Assembly: GCA_046153015.1 (NCBI GenBank)
Contig: JBJXGF010000058.1
Coordinates: 1 to 12,630, forward strand
Length of the DNA: 12,630 bases
Direction of reading: 5' to 3'
DNA from: JBJXGF01 sp046153015
GTDB taxonomy: Bacteria; Actinomycetota; Acidimicrobiia; Acidimicrobiales; CAIXPF01
The position numbers and the translations under genes are program-made. Numbering within the stretch: the first letter of the stretch is position 1; each line of letters starts with the position of its first letter. Below, piece after piece: positions 1 through 7,388 of the stretch. The notes beneath the pieces were generated by a model. That model searched no databases and was not told where the DNA came from. It worked only from the letters and a program-made list of their open reading frames with translations.

Positions 1-604
1 CCTTCCCGTTCTGGCACAAGGAGGCGGCCATCCCGCCCACCGGGCTGCGGGTCAAGTCCACCGCGACCGGCAGCGCGTTCACCGTGTAGGGCACGATCGC
101 CCCGGCGGCGACCTCCCCGGCGGCGACACCCTGGCCGGCCACGACGTACCCGTACCGTGCGCTGATCTCTTTGTTCGTGACCCGGCCCTGCAGGCCGAGG
201 TCGCGGAGCAGGCCGTCGACATCGGGATAGGCCATCCCCGTCAGATCCGGAAGCTGGACCCGCGTCACGGTCCCCTGCCCCGCACCGCTGACGTCCGTCG
301 TGGACGCAGATCCGCCCGCCGCGGTGGACGACGACGGTCCCGCACTCGTCGGCGTAGAGACGCTCGTCGGCGTAGGGGACGGCGGCGGGGTCTCGGGGGA
401 CGGCGGGTCGGGGGCCAGCCACTGGAGGACGCCGTAGACCAGCGTGAGGGCGGCGACGACCGCGGAGGCCGCGGCGGCCAGTTCACCGATCCGTTTGCCC
501 GGCTTGCGGCGCGGCGTCGGACGCGGAGCTGGGGGCGCCCCCGGGATGCGGCCCGGGCGCGGGTCGGGCTTGTGGTTCAGGTTGTTGGCTGCTGTGGTGC
601 GCAT
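1..604 (-). CDS. PASTA-domain single-pass membrane protein (C-terminus beyond window)
   Basis: The frame is open from an ATG at 604 to the window edge (about 201 residues seen). GAGGAG lies 7 bases upstream of the ATG and fixes the start. The protein has a Pro/Arg-rich cytoplasmic N-terminus (1-38), one hydrophobic segment (about 40-63), a Pro/Ser/Thr-rich stalk (about 65-112), then a PASTA-like unit (about 115-177: PDLTGM, then a short helix LLRDLGLQG, then VVAGQGVAAGEV). PASTA domains bind peptidoglycan or muropeptides outside the membrane, usually on Ser/Thr kinases or penicillin-binding proteins; no kinase or transpeptidase domain precedes it here. An ECF-type promoter match lies about 55 bases upstream. 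The domain call is fairly secure. The role, probably cell-wall contact or sensing, is inferred. Confidence 0.75.
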   Translation of the reverse strand, partial: MRTTAANNLNHKPDPRPGRIPGAPPAPRPTPRRKPGKRIGELAAAASAVVAALTLVYGVLQWLAPDPPSPETPPPSPTPTSVSTPTSAGPSSSTAAGGSASTTDVSGAGQGTVTRVQLPDLTGMAYPDVDGLLRDLGLQGRVTNKEISARYGYVVAGQGVAAGEVAAGAIVPYTVNALPVAVDLTRSPVGGMAASLCQNGK

Positions 605-658
605 CGGGCTTCTCCTCGGCGGCGCCGAGCGGGCCGCCCCGGCTGGTGTGTCCCGAGC

Positions 659-689
659 GATCTGTCGCTCCCGGCGCCGCCGTTGTTCC
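659..689 (-). promoter_or_regulatory. Candidate ECF-type promoter of the PASTA gene
   Basis: On the minus strand GGAACA (689-684) is followed after exactly 16 bases by CGACAGATC (667-659). This is one mismatch from GGAACC at the -35 and two from CGTCGGATC at the -10, the form found upstream of the sigma gene. The -10 lies inside a 6-bp perfect hairpin (GAGCGA-TCTG-TCGCTC, 655-670). This is the weakest of the set. Confidence 0.5.
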
Positions 690-703
690 GATCCCCGATG
701 CTT

Positions 704-734
704 GGAACCGTCAGCCTGGTCGCCGCGTCCCAGT
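704..734 (+). promoter_or_regulatory. Candidate ECF-type promoter pointing antisense into the beta-helix gene
   Basis: GGAACC (704-709), 16 bases, then CGTCCCAGT (726-734) on the plus strand. It is an exact core match with the spacing seen at the sigma promoter, but there is no convincing plus-strand gene downstream. A transcript from here would run antisense through the 3' end of the beta-helix gene. It faces away from the 659-689 element, with 14 bases between the two -35 boxes. Confidence 0.35.
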
Positions 735-777
735 CGGTTCGCCGCCCCTGGGGATGCGGGGGTGACAGGGGTTCAGG

Positions 778-2178
778 TCATTGCGGCCAGATTGACCAGC
801 CGGCGCCGCCGTTGGCGAAGATCTCGGCGCTGGTGGGGAGCCGACGTTCGGCGAGGAGCTGGCAGCTGTCGGGGTCCCAGACGCGCACGTCGACCTGGTT
901 GCCGGAGAAGGTGTTGGCGCCCGGCGCGGGTGAGGGTCGGGGCGGGGCGTCCTCGATGATCGGGGCGAAGTACTGGAACGCCCGGAAGTAGTTCCCGGTG
1001 ATGTGGACGAGGTGGGCGGTCTTGCCGATCCTGATGGCGGACCGCGCCGAGTCCGGGGTGCCGGCGCTCGGCGGGGCGCACGGCGCGGCCGGGTCGGGTT
1101 CGGCCGCGGTGGCTGGGGTGTGTCCGTTGAACCAGTTCCCGTCGATGAGGACGTTGATGATGGTGGACCCGTCGTCGGGGGTGAGGTCGATGCAGTATCT
1201 CGGGGGGCCGTGATGCTGGGGGCTGGTCTCGCCGCCGAAACGGCAGCCGACCACGCGGGCGGCGCCGCCGCCGAAGCCGCCGCTGTCGGCGATGCGGATG
1301 TAGGGCTGGTCGCCGTAGCCGGTGAGCTTGGTTTCGAACACGGCGTTGCGGACCGTGACCGACGGTGAGCGGGCCTCGACGCCGGGGCCGCCGAGGCGGA
1401 TGAAGCTGGTGTTGTCGCCGATCAGCCAGTTGTCGCATTCCTGGTGGCCGACCTGCACCCCGCCGCCGGTCATGCCCGAGAACGTGCAGTTCAGGACCCG
1501 GACGCCGACCACGCCGCGGCCGCCGGCGCGGACCGCCCAGCGGGTGGTGTGCGCCGGGGGTTGGCCGGGAGGTTCGTTGATGTCGTGGAAGAAGCATGAC
1601 AGCAACGCGGTGTCGCCGCGGGCGTTGGGCTCGATGAGGACCCCGGCCCGGTGGAACACGAGGTTCTCGAGGATGTGCGAGCGGAACCGGGCGCTGCCCA
1701 GCCCGTCGCCGGCCGGTCCGCCCGAGACCAGCGCCTCGGTGAGGGCGTCGGCGGCGCGCAGCCGGGCGCCTCGGGGCGACGCGGCGGCGATCCGGATGTT
1801 CTTGATGCTCGGCAGCCGCACCGGCTGGTCGAGGTAGTAGGTGGTCCCGGTGGGCAGGCCGGGCAGCAGGATCGTCGTGCCCCGGTCGCGTTCGTTGGCG
1901 CTGGCCCCGGGGATGACGCCCTGCGGGTTGGCGTTCTCGATCGCCTGGGTCAACGCGGCGAACAGCACGAGACCGGTTTCGGCGGGCGAGCCCGGCCCCT
2001 CGTTCGGCAAGCTCACCGACGCGAGCGCGGCGGGGTCGATCGTGATCGTGTCCGCGTCGGCCGCGGCGGCCCCGGCGAGGTCGCCGTGGGCCAAGGCCAA
2101 CGCGCCCAGCCCTCCGGCGGGGGCCGCAGCGAGAAGCTTCCGGCGGGTCACACGCGTCGTTCGATCCTGGTTCGTCAT
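778..2178 (-). CDS. Tat-exported right-handed parallel beta-helix protein
   Basis: 466 aa from the ATG at 2178, chosen because GAGG lies 7 bases upstream and because it puts a twin-arginine signal at the N-terminus: TRRKLL at residues 11-16, a hydrophobic Ala/Gly/Leu core, and a likely cleavage after an Ala run near residue 40. A longer frame back to 2229 adds 17 Arg-rich residues and is less likely. The mature part has repeated short strands of the beta-helix type (NLVFHRAG, VLNCTFSGM, NTSFIRLG, VVGCRFGG, LIDGNWFNG, ITGNYFRAF), as in pectate-lyase-like carbohydrate lyases, hydrolases and surface adhesins. I see no diagnostic catalytic motif, so enzyme and adhesin roles both remain open. The gene has its own candidate ECF promoter at 2263-2293. 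Cys pairs in the secreted part fit an extracellular protein. Confidence 0.75.
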   Translation of the reverse strand: MTNQDRTTRVTRRKLLAAAPAGGLGALALAHGDLAGAAAADADTITIDPAALASVSLPNEGPGSPAETGLVLFAALTQAIENANPQGVIPGASANERDRGTTILLPGLPTGTTYYLDQPVRLPSIKNIRIAAASPRGARLRAADALTEALVSGGPAGDGLGSARFRSHILENLVFHRAGVLIEPNARGDTALLSCFFHDINEPPGQPPAHTTRWAVRAGGRGVVGVRVLNCTFSGMTGGGVQVGHQECDNWLIGDNTSFIRLGGPGVEARSPSVTVRNAVFETKLTGYGDQPYIRIADSGGFGGGAARVVGCRFGGETSPQHHGPPRYCIDLTPDDGSTIINVLIDGNWFNGHTPATAAEPDPAAPCAPPSAGTPDSARSAIRIGKTAHLVHITGNYFRAFQYFAPIIEDAPPRPSPAPGANTFSGNQVDVRVWDPDSCQLLAERRLPTSAEIFANGGAGWSIWPQ

Positions 2179-2262
2179 GATGTCGCCTCGCAATAGGTGT
2201 GATCGATACCGCCGACGGAAGGCTGCCAATTGACGCAGCCGCCGCAGGGCCGTTCCTCCGCC

Positions 2263-2293
2263 TATCCGATGTTCGAGGCGGTGGGTTGGTTCC
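2263..2293 (-). promoter_or_regulatory. Candidate ECF-type promoter of the beta-helix gene
   Basis: Minus strand: GGAACC (2293-2288), 16 bases, CATCGGATA (2271-2263). It differs from the sigma promoter's CGTCGGATC at two of nine -10 positions and has identical spacing. A second, weaker overlapping match lies downstream (GGAACG, 15 bases, CGTCAATTG, 2256-2227). Either would leave a leader of roughly 40-85 bases before the ATG at 2178. Confidence 0.6.
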
Positions 2294-2335
2294 CGACTTG
2301 TCGCGTCTGCTCGAGGGGGCCCGCAGCGGCGGCGC

Positions 2336-4243
2336 TCAGACTCTGGGGGTGCAGGTCGGATCCGGCGAGTCCCCGGCGCGGTCCACCTGGATCGTGAACG
2401 AGGCAGGCGTCAAGGAGCGGACCTGGAGGTAGTACGTCCCGTCAGTGTCCGCCTTGAAATAGCGGACAAACGAGGGCCCATTCGCGAGACAGTAGAACAG
2501 GTACTTGTTCGGGAGGACGCTCGTCGTCTCCGGTCCGAACACCGCCACGGCGTTGAGCGCCGGGTCCGAGTTCACGGTGATCCGCGCCGTCTCCCCTCCC
2601 GCGAGTTGCACCCGGTACAGCGGCGCAAGTGGGGCCCCCAGGCCTGGCGAGGCGCCCGAAGCCGAAGCGCCGAACTCGAGCGGCGCGCCTGGGACATCGC
2701 TAGGCGCCGTCCCCGTTTTCGGGGCCGGGGGTGACGTCGCCGTGGTCGTCGTCTCCGGCGGGGTGGTCGCCGGCGTGCTGGTGGTCGGCGTCGTGGCCGC
2801 TGGTCTCGGGGGGGAGGCCGTGGTCGTGGACGCCGCGCTGGTGGAGGTGCTCGGTTCGGTCGTGGTGGACGGGTCCGTGGTGGTCGGCTCGGCCGTGGTC
2901 GACGGCGTTTCGTCAAGCGGGGTCAGGGAAGCCGGTCCGGCGGCCTCGACGGAGACGGCGCCTTGTGCCGCCCCGCCGGGCGCCGGGTCTCCGGGACGAG
3001 TGACCAGGGCGAGCAGCGCCGCGGCGGTCAGCGCGGCGACGGCGCCGGCGACGAGCAGTCGGCGTCGGCGGCGTTTGAGCCCGAGCCGGGAGCCCGGCGC
3101 GGGCTCCGAGCCCACTGTGGCGTCGAGCGGGTCAAGGTCCCGGGAGTAGGCGCCGGCGCCTGCGCTGCTGAACGCTTCGTTGAACGCGTGGGTCGCGGCG
3201 GCGTGGCGGACCAGCCCAGCGACCGTGTCGTCCAGGCTGGAGACGCCGATGAGCTTGGCGACGTGCGCGGTGTCGGCGAGCGGCGCGACCAGCGCCGCGT
3301 CGGCTTCGGGGACCATGACCCGCCGGCCGGTGCAGGCGGCGAGCTTCTGGGGGTACTCACCGGCGCCGGCCGTCGGGCGGAGGCTCTCGACCGCTCCCCC
3401 GGCGCCGACCCGGCCGGTGAACAGCCAGCCTCGCGCCGCGGCCGCCAGGTGCAGGTCGTCGAGCGCGGCGGCGGCCACGGCGGCGGCGAGCCCGCCGGAG
3501 GGGCCGGTGACGACCGCGACGGGAAGCTCGCTGCGCGAGGAGCGCACCGACCACACCGCCGCCGACGCCGGGGCGGGGTTCGCCGCCGCCCAGGCCGCGT
3601 GGCACGCCTCCCGGAACGCCTGGTCGGCGCGGGTGAACAACCCGGCGGCGAGGTCCTGCGCGAGGCCCGTCGCGCCGGGCACGCGGCGCACGGTCAAGGT
3701 GTACAGGTCGCCTCCGGCGAGGCGCGACACGGGGAACTCGACGCTCGCTGCGCCCGCCGGGCCGGGCTCGCCGATCAACGCGACGACGAGCTCACGGGCG
3801 GCGAGCCCGGCGGCGGGATCGCCGGACCGGATCCGGTCGAGCAGGTCGACCGCGTCCGCCGCGCTCGGGGGGCAGGCTTCGAGCGCGGCGGCGGGGTGAG
3901 CGGCGCGCAGCACCGCCTCCACCCAGCCCACGACGGGCCCCTCGACCGGCCCCCCAGACCAGCGGGCCAGGCGCACCGCGGCGACCAGGCCGGCCACCCG
4001 GGCGTGCACGTGGGCGCCGGTCGAGTCGAACGCCGGCGACAGGTCGGCGATGCGTTCAGCGAACCCGGAGCGCTCCAACCGGTCAATGACCGAGCTGTCC
4101 GCCTCGGCCACGGCCCGCTGCGCGGCGGCGACGAGGCCTCCCCCGGTGCTCAGCCACGCGGCGTCCGCGGTGGTGAGCTCTGCCTCGTCGAGCAGCGCGC
4201 CGAGCCGACGGCCCGGATGGGTGAGCCCGCTCGGGGCGCTCAT
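2336..4243 (-). CDS. Membrane-anchored Lon-type (S16) protease-domain protein with outer Ser/Thr stalk and beta domain
   Basis: 635 aa, starting at an ATG (4243) that overlaps the upstream stop as ATGA, so translation is probably coupled. Residues 1-160 are mostly helical and unrecognised. Residues about 165-345 match the proteolytic domain of Lon: GPSGG (247-251, candidate nucleophile Ser249), TGRVGAGGAVESL, then QKLAAC with candidate general base Lys300, then VMVPEADAALV and a closing VSSLDDTV. No AAA+ ATPase domain is present. A basic stop-transfer run (390-395) precedes one TM helix (about 397-416), then a Ser/Thr/Pro-rich stalk (about 440-515), then a C-terminal beta domain (about 525-635) resembling bacterial pre-peptidase C-terminal (PPC) domains, with Cys585 and Cys631. 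The protease would face the cytoplasm and the beta domain the outside. It is the third gene of the sigma operon. Role inferred: signal transducer or proteolytic regulator. Confidence 0.7.
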   Translation of the reverse strand: MSAPSGLTHPGRRLGALLDEAELTTADAAWLSTGGGLVAAAQRAVAEADSSVIDRLERSGFAERIADLSPAFDSTGAHVHARVAGLVAAVRLARWSGGPVEGPVVGWVEAVLRAAHPAAALEACPPSAADAVDLLDRIRSGDPAAGLAARELVVALIGEPGPAGAASVEFPVSRLAGGDLYTLTVRRVPGATGLAQDLAAGLFTRADQAFREACHAAWAAANPAPASAAVWSVRSSRSELPVAVVTGPSGGLAAAVAAAALDDLHLAAAARGWLFTGRVGAGGAVESLRPTAGAGEYPQKLAACTGRRVMVPEADAALVAPLADTAHVAKLIGVSSLDDTVAGLVRHAAATHAFNEAFSSAGAGAYSRDLDPLDATVGSEPAPGSRLGLKRRRRRLLVAGAVAALTAAALLALVTRPGDPAPGGAAQGAVSVEAAGPASLTPLDETPSTTAEPTTTDPSTTTEPSTSTSAASTTTASPPRPAATTPTTSTPATTPPETTTTATSPPAPKTGTAPSDVPGAPLEFGASASGASPGLGAPLAPLYRVQLAGGETARITVNSDPALNAVAVFGPETTSVLPNKYLFYCLANGPSFVRYFKADTDGTYYLQVRSLTPASFTIQVDRAGDSPDPTCTPRV

Positions 4244-4992
4244 CGTCCGGCCAGGCCCGCGAGGAGCTCGTCCACCAGGCCCGCCGCCCATGCGGGCGTG
4301 TCGGCCCGCTCCCGGTAGGCGCGCCACGCCCGGATTGCGTTGCCGTACGGGACCGCCCGCCCCAGCGCGGCGCGGATCGAATCCTCGTTGATCTCCTCGG
4401 GCGCGGCGGGGCCGGCGACCTCGAGCGTGTACGACGAGGCGTCGGCGACCGAGCCGAGGTCGTACACCGACCGCGACCACGACACGCCCGCCGCCAGCGG
4501 CGTGACGAGCAGCTCCCGCCCGGCGGGACCGGCGCCGTGGTCCACGGTCCAACCGAGGCTCACCAGCCCCTCGAAACCTGGCGGGCCGGTCACCGTGACC
4601 ACCAGCCGGCCCGCCTCGTTCTCCTCGTACTCGGTCACGAACCGGCCGTCGCCGCTGCTCAGCTGCCCCGACGGCTCCCGGGCGCCCTCCGCGGCGGCCG
4701 CCGCCAACGTGCGGGACACCACCACCCGCCGCCCGGCGTCGACCGCGTCCCCGCCGGCGCTCCCCCCGTCGAAGAGCGGGACCACCGTCGCCTCCGGGCG
4801 CGCCGGGAACCGCTCGGCGATCACCGCGTCCAGCGCCGCGTCCCAGACCTGGTCACTGACCGTGAACTCCGGTTCGGCCAGCGCGGCGGCCAACACCGCG
4901 TCCAGACCCGCCGGATGACGCGGCTCCTCGTCCGGGTCCAGATCGTCGAGGATGATCCGCCCGTCGGGCCCGAAACGCGGCTCACCGGTCAC
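4240..4992 (-). CDS. Uncharacterised soluble protein between sigma factor and Lon-domain protein
   Basis: 250 aa from a GTG at 4992, overlapping the 3' end of the sigma gene by 11 bases; GGAG about 9 bases upstream serves as ribosome site. I do not recognise the family. The N-terminal 20 residues are acidic, followed by helices (about 27-65, DAVLAAALAEPEF and VWDAALDAVIAERF). A beta-rich middle follows (about 115-200: RLVVTVTGPPG, LVSLGWTVDHG, ELLVTPLAAGVSW, SYTLEVAGPA), then a helical C-terminus. There is no TM segment, no signal peptide and no zinc-type HxxxCxxC anti-sigma motif. Its tight placement between the sigma factor and the membrane protease suggests an adaptor or an unconventional anti-sigma factor. 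It could be a substrate of the Lon-like domain, but that is inference only. Confidence 0.65.
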   Translation of the reverse strand: MTGEPRFGPDGRIILDDLDPDEEPRHPAGLDAVLAAALAEPEFTVSDQVWDAALDAVIAERFPARPEATVVPLFDGGSAGGDAVDAGRRVVVSRTLAAAAAEGAREPSGQLSSGDGRFVTEYEENEAGRLVVTVTGPPGFEGLVSLGWTVDHGAGPAGRELLVTPLAAGVSWSRSVYDLGSVADASSYTLEVAGPAAPEEINEDSIRAALGRAVPYGNAIRAWRAYRERADTPAWAAGLVDELLAGLAGR

Positions 4993-5578
4993 GCCCGGGC
5001 TCCAACAGCAACGCCAGACCGGCCCGAGCTCTCGACAAGCGGCTCTTCACCGTTCCCTGGCTGATGATCTGGATTTCGGCGATCTCCTCCACCGACAGCC
5101 CGTAGTACTCGCGCAGGATCAGCGTCTCGCGGTACTCCTCGGGCAGCCGGCGCAGCGCCCAGCGCACCGCGGCCACGTCCACCACCGTCGATTCCGGGCC
5201 GGGCCCGGGCGCCGCCGGCTCGCTTTCGGGGTCGACCTCGACCGGGACCGGGCGGCGGCGGCGCAGCTCGCCCATGATCGCGTTGCGGGCCACCTGATGC
5301 AGCCACGTCGAGAACTTCGATCGCCCCTCGAAGCTCCCCAACCCGCGATGCACCGCCACCATCACGATCTGCACCGCCTCGTCGGCCTCGTCCTGCGAGC
5401 GGGCGAGACGGCCGCACAACCCCACGATCAGCCGCCGGTGGCGCTGGATCAGCTCCCGGAACGCGTCGCCGTCGCCGGCGGCCGCCACGGCCGCCAGCTC
5501 CTCGTCGCTCGTGTCCCCCCACACCACACGCCCACGCACCGAGCGCAAAGCCTCGCTCACCGGAGCCGTGGCGTCCAC
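4982..5578 (-). CDS. ECF-family RNA polymerase sigma factor
   Basis: 198 aa from GTG 5578, with GGGA five bases upstream; a GTG at 5560 is an alternative. Sigma region 2 spans about 24-108 (AFRELIQRHRRLI, DEADEAVQIVMVAVHRGL, KFSTWLHQVARNAIMGELRRRR). A proline/acid-rich linker follows. Region 4 spans about 134-187 (LRRLPEEYRETLILREYYGLSVEEIAEI, with the DNA-recognition helix GTVKSRLSRAR). Regions 1 and 3 are absent, as in group IV (ECF) factors, which direct polymerase to GGAAC-type -35 promoters. The gene heads an operon with the next two genes (overlaps of 11 and 4 bases). A near-ideal ECF promoter lies about 25 bases upstream, implying autoregulation. No standard anti-sigma gene follows. 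Confidence 0.93.
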   Translation of the reverse strand: MDATAPVSEALRSVRGRVVWGDTSDEELAAVAAAGDGDAFRELIQRHRRLIVGLCGRLARSQDEADEAVQIVMVAVHRGLGSFEGRSKFSTWLHQVARNAIMGELRRRRPVPVEVDPESEPAAPGPGPESTVVDVAAVRWALRRLPEEYRETLILREYYGLSVEEIAEIQIISQGTVKSRLSRARAGLALLLEPGRDR

Positions 5579-5600
5579 TCTGTTCCCAGCTCGTCATGCC

Positions 5601-5631
5601 GATCCGACGCGGGCGGCCGCCGGCCGGTTCC
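5601..5631 (-). promoter_or_regulatory. Candidate autoregulatory ECF promoter of the sigma operon
   Basis: Minus strand: GGAACC (5631-5626), 16 bases, CGTCGGATC (5609-5601). The -35 box and the CGTC -10 core match the classical ECF promoter form. The -10 is 23 bases from the GTG start, leaving a very short leader. The -35 is half of a perfect palindrome, GGTTCC-A-GGAACC (5626-5638), which may also be an operator or a back-to-back -35. Confidence 0.72.
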
Positions 5632-5673
5632 AGGAACCTTCCGACGGCGCCCCCCGCCGACCGGCGTCGCGCC

Positions 5674-5690
5674 GCGGCCGGCTCGGCCGC
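5674..5690 (-). terminator. Hairpin directly after the 240-aa gene
   Basis: Perfect 7-bp stem GCGGCCG / CGGCCGC with a 3-base loop, starting one base after the stop codon (5691-5693, minus strand). There is no U tract, which is common for GC-rich actinobacterial terminators. It separates this gene from the sigma promoter. Confidence 0.5.
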
Positions 5691-6413
5691 TCACCGGCGG
5701 GCGAGCGGGTCGGTCGGGTCGATCCCGGCGAACGCGAGCACCGCCGCGGCGGACGGGTCGGGCGGGGTGAGGTAGGGGCGGCGGGCCCGCTGCTCGAGAT
5801 GGCCGACGAGATGGGCGGCGAACGCGTCGATGTCGTGCGCGCCGGCCAGCAGACGCGGCCGGCGGCCCGGTTCGGGCGGGTTCGCCGCCCAGGCGGCCTT
5901 GATGACGGCGTTCAGCTCGCCGAGCCGGTCGAGGCGTTGCCCGAGCCGGCGGCGCAGACGGTCCCGGAGCGACTGCAGATCCCGCGAATCGAGATCCGTG
6001 GAACGGGCGGTGGCCCCCAGCGAGAACGGGTTCAACGTGAACCCGTCGCGGTAAGCGAGGTGGGAGAGGGCGTGGCGGCCGGCCGGGTTCTTCGGCAGCC
6101 GCGCCCGCATGGCCGCCAGCCGCGACTGCGGCGTCGAACCCAGCTCAGCCGCCTGGGCGTCGGCCCAACGCTCGAACGGCGCAGTCTTGTCCCACGCCCG
6201 GCGCAAGTACACCAGGTCGGCGATCTCGCCCTGCGCCCCGGATCCGAGCGGCCGTTCGTCGAACCCATCGCCCAACGACGCGGTCCGCAGCGCCGCCCGG
6301 GCCCGGACGCGGGCGCGTCGATGAGCGCGCTGGCGGTCCTCTCGCACACTGCCCCTCGATATCAGCACGCTCCGCGCCATCTGCAGCCGCTTTTCCTCAC
6401 CATAGACAGGCAT
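5691..6413 (-). CDS. Uncharacterised basic helical protein
   Basis: 240 aa if started at ATG 6413, favoured because AAGG sits six bases upstream. A GTG at 6479 would add 22 residues and an ATG at 6380 would remove 11. I do not recognise the family. The N-terminus is strongly Arg-rich (about 15-45). The centre contains ADLVYLRRAWDKTAPFERW and RLAAMRARLPKNPAGRHALSH, then LAYRDGFTLNPFSLGATARS, and the C-terminus is mixed helical with HDIDAFAAHLVGHLEQRARR. There is no TM segment or signal peptide, so it is probably cytoplasmic and may bind nucleic acid through its basic head. An exact ECF promoter match (6504-6534) lies upstream, so it probably belongs to the sigma regulon. The reading frame is well supported by codon periodicity; its function is unknown. 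Confidence 0.6.
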   Translation of the reverse strand: MPVYGEEKRLQMARSVLISRGSVREDRQRAHRRARVRARAALRTASLGDGFDERPLGSGAQGEIADLVYLRRAWDKTAPFERWADAQAAELGSTPQSRLAAMRARLPKNPAGRHALSHLAYRDGFTLNPFSLGATARSTDLDSRDLQSLRDRLRRRLGQRLDRLGELNAVIKAAWAANPPEPGRRPRLLAGAHDIDAFAAHLVGHLEQRARRPYLTPPDPSAAAVLAFAGIDPTDPLARR

Positions 6414-6485
6414 CAGAAACCTTGAGTCGTCGTGTGTTCGCTTGCACCGCCGAACCACAGGGCCCGGGCGGGCGACCACCGGGGT

Positions 6486-7151
6486 TCACCAAGCGGTACA
6501 GCCAATTCGACGCCCCGGCGCCCCGGCTGGTTCCCGCCACCGGCGGATCGGCGCCGGCGGCACAGCCAACGCCTCACAGCGCGTTCCGCTGCCTTGGAAC
6601 GGGCGGGTACGCTGGGGCAGCAGGTTGCAGACCCAAGAGCATTCGATCCCTCCGATGTGGGCGGCGAGGATCTCAAAGCCGAGCGGCTCACCGCCGGCTG
6701 CGGGAGGACGCCCGGTCTCGAGATACTCGACGATCCCGTCGCGTTGGCCGCTCAGCACGGCGAGTTCGGCGAGGAACTGCTCGACCTGGCCGGCCGGCAG
6801 GGACAGCCCCAACAGCTCCACGCCGGCGGGGTCGGCTACGAAACGGGCGACGAACTCGGTGAGCACCGCGGGGTCGGCGGCCACGTCGGGAAACAGCGCC
6901 CTGCCCTGGTCCTCGATCTCGCCGAGCCAAGCCCGCGCCGCCTCGAGCCGCTCAGCACGAACCCCGAAACGGGCTGCGACGTGCTCCCAGCCTCCGTCGT
7001 GGCTGTGCACCCAACTGAGCAGCGGCGCGTGCTCGCCCCGGCAGCGGCTGGCCGAAACCCACGAACCGAGAGGCGGCGGCGAGAACGCCGAGGTCGGCTT
7101 CGGCCGCACCGCGACATATCCGCCGCACACATAACCCGACAGTTCGATCAC
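6486..7151 (-). CDS. Uncharacterised protein with GFEIL...CSWVCN motif
   Basis: 221 aa from GTG 7151. The frame stays open back to GTG 7235, but the extra 28 residues are Arg/Gly/Pro-rich and look untranslated; neither start has a clear ribosome site, so the start is uncertain. I see SGYVCGGYVAVRP at the N-terminus, a helical middle (ERLEAARAWLGEIEDQGRALFPDV, VLTEFVARFVADP), and a C-terminal LGFEILAAHIGG followed by CSWVCNLL. Actinobacterial hypothetical proteins with a similar GFE...CNxL ending exist in my memory, but I cannot name a family. There is no TM segment. The last ~20 codons overlap the promoter of the next gene. A candidate ECF promoter lies about 240 bases upstream (7389-7419), implying a long leader or a missed start. 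Confidence 0.6.
   Translation of the reverse strand: MIELSGYVCGGYVAVRPKPTSAFSPPPLGSWVSASRCRGEHAPLLSWVHSHDGGWEHVAARFGVRAERLEAARAWLGEIEDQGRALFPDVAADPAVLTEFVARFVADPAGVELLGLSLPAGQVEQFLAELAVLSGQRDGIVEYLETGRPPAAGGEPLGFEILAAHIGGIECSWVCNLLPQRTRPFQGSGTRCEALAVPPAPIRRWREPAGAPGRRIGCTAW
6504..6534 (-). promoter_or_regulatory. Candidate ECF-type promoter of the 240-aa gene
   Basis: Minus strand: GGAACC (6534-6529), 16 bases, CGTCGAATT (6512-6504). It is an exact match to the -35 and CGTC cores at the same spacing as the sigma promoter. It lies within the 3' end of the upstream reading frame and about 90 bases before ATG 6413. Confidence 0.55.
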
Positions 7152-7388
7152 CGGGCGCCGCCGCCCGTTGCGATGTTGGCCGGCAAGACGCCGCGGTCCA
7201 TGTCGAGGCCCTTCGTCGTCGCCCCACGTTGTCACGCCAACCCGAGTTTTCGCCGGGTCGGCGCTCGACGCAAGCCCATTTTTTCCACGCCGCCGCTGTC
7301 ACTGGCGCCGCCATCACTGGCCCTTTGGGTGTCGTGATCGTTCGGGTGTCGCCCGCCGGTCAGAACGGGCCGATCCTCGGAGATTTCA

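Noticed and set aside
1683..1708. Plus-strand GGAACC-N15-CGTC inside the beta-helix gene, and a similar match at about 4804
   Set aside because: Spacing is 15 rather than 16-17, both lie antisense within coding sequence and have no gene downstream; probably chance in GC-rich DNA.
2700..2930. Repetitive GGTCG/GTGG tract resembling a tandem repeat
   Set aside because: It is the coding sequence of the Ser/Thr/Pro-rich stalk in the Lon-domain protein.
2963..4318. Long plus-strand open frame (451 codons) opposite the Lon-domain gene
   Set aside because: Arg/Gly/Ala-rich shadow typical of GC-rich antisense frames, with no motif; the minus-strand frame has clear domains and coupled translation.
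4243..4552. N-terminal extension of the Lon-domain protein by 103 residues
   Set aside because: The extension is Arg/Gly-rich and overlaps the preceding gene; the ATGA overlap at 4240-4243 gives a much better start.
7327..7351. Direct repeat GGGTGTCG in the leader before the 6486-7151 gene
   Set aside because: Only two 8-base copies, no further periodicity; not enough for a CRISPR, iteron or riboswitch call.
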